The notes below the pieces were generated by a model, which searched no databases, was not told the DNA's origin, and saw only the letters and a list, made by a program, of their open reading frames with translations. DNA of 64,000 nucleotides from the NCBI GenBank assembly GCA_016934035.1, contig JAFGTP010000031.1, positions 1 through 64,000 on the forward strand. The letters are read 5' to 3'. The position numbers and the translations under genes are program-made. The DNA comes from Fidelibacterota bacterium (GTDB taxonomy: Bacteria > Fidelibacterota > UBA2242 > JAFGTP01). This document shows positions 63,937 through 64,000 of this stretch, piece after piece; position 1 is the first letter of the stretch; the number at the start of each line of letters is the position of its first letter.

Positions 63937-64000
63937 GATTTCAGAGTTCAAAATCAATTAAAATTTTACATAAAAAAGAAGAAAATCAAAAAAGAAAGAA

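Noticed and set aside
1-64000. CRISPR arrays, tRNA or rRNA genes, transposases.
   Set aside because: I saw no regularly spaced repeats, no tRNA-like cloverleaf with GTTCRA-type arm, no rRNA motifs and no transposase or recombinase reading frame; a tRNAscan or Rfam run was not possible.

Overview
ORGANISM. The window looks like a chromosome segment of a mesophilic, Gram-negative bacterium of the Fibrobacterota-Chlorobiota-Bacteroidota (FCB) superphylum, possibly near Calditrichota, KSB1 or Marinimicrobia. This is inferred from the gene families. They include a DUF4835/PorD-like protein, a PorV/PorQ-family barrel next to a secreted protein with a type-IX-like C-terminal tail, a TonB-dependent receptor with a carboxypeptidase-regulatory N-domain, many hybrid histidine kinases, an outer-membrane lipocalin and a MacA-type adaptor. 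Base composition is AT-leaning. Intergenic DNA is very AT-rich, AGGAGG-type ribosome sites are common, and I saw no rRNA, tRNA, CRISPR array, prophage or insertion sequence. LAYOUT. (1) 1-780: an alpha/beta-hydrolase remnant followed by a GC-richer block of nested inverted repeats. (2) 780-7.9 kb: PdxA-like dehydrogenase, LPP20-like and PorD-like envelope proteins, a 2-hydroxyacid dehydrogenase, two Nudix hydrolases, a Cys-motif/APH kinase fusion and a lipocalin. (3) 8-11.4 kb: a PstS-like binding protein paired with a hybrid kinase that has its own periplasmic binding domain. (4) 11.5-17.5 kb: spore-photoproduct-lyase-like radical SAM protein, ParB-like protein, glycosyltransferase, nucleosidase-like protein, small zinc ribbon, and an ATP-grasp ligase fused to a degenerate M20 peptidase. 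(5) 17.8-21.4 kb: a three-gene signalling operon led by a GAF protein that has lost kinase residues. (6) 21.4-29.3 kb: YgjP protease, thioesterase, esterase, malate/lactate-type dehydrogenase, long KamA-type radical SAM protein, RarA and a DUF2721 membrane protein. (7) 29.4-44.6 kb: carbohydrate region with GH9, PorV-like protein, secreted protein, TonB receptor, LacI regulator, ROK kinase, sugar MFS, SIS protein, NagA and SpoIID. (8) 44.7-54.2 kb: GNAT, two MacB-type permeases plus MacA-type adaptor, GH29/PA14 fucosidase, metallo-beta-lactamase-fold hydrolase, CmoA and CmoB. (9) 54.3-62.3 kb: hybrid kinase, Sua5, OFA-type MFS, WG-repeat protein, GT39 and an SGNH/sialate-esterase-like protein. 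(10) 62.4-64 kb: two small membrane-anchored proteins of unknown function, arranged like integron gene cassettes with attC-like inverted repeats. HOW THE GENES WORK TOGETHER. The clearest circuit is the LacI regulon. Four copies of the palindrome TGTTATCGATAAAA lie in pairs. One pair is ahead of the TonB-receptor/secreted-protein/PorV operon and one pair is in the gap between the lacI-type gene and the ROK-MFS-SIS operon. This predicts joint control of outer-membrane uptake and of cytoplasmic transport and phosphorylation of an oligosaccharide. NagA nearby suggests an N-acetyl-amino sugar. The most promising unfamiliar systems are the radical-SAM/ParB-like/glycosyltransferase/nucleosidase cluster, the ligase-peptidase fusion beside it, and the pseudokinase signalling operon.
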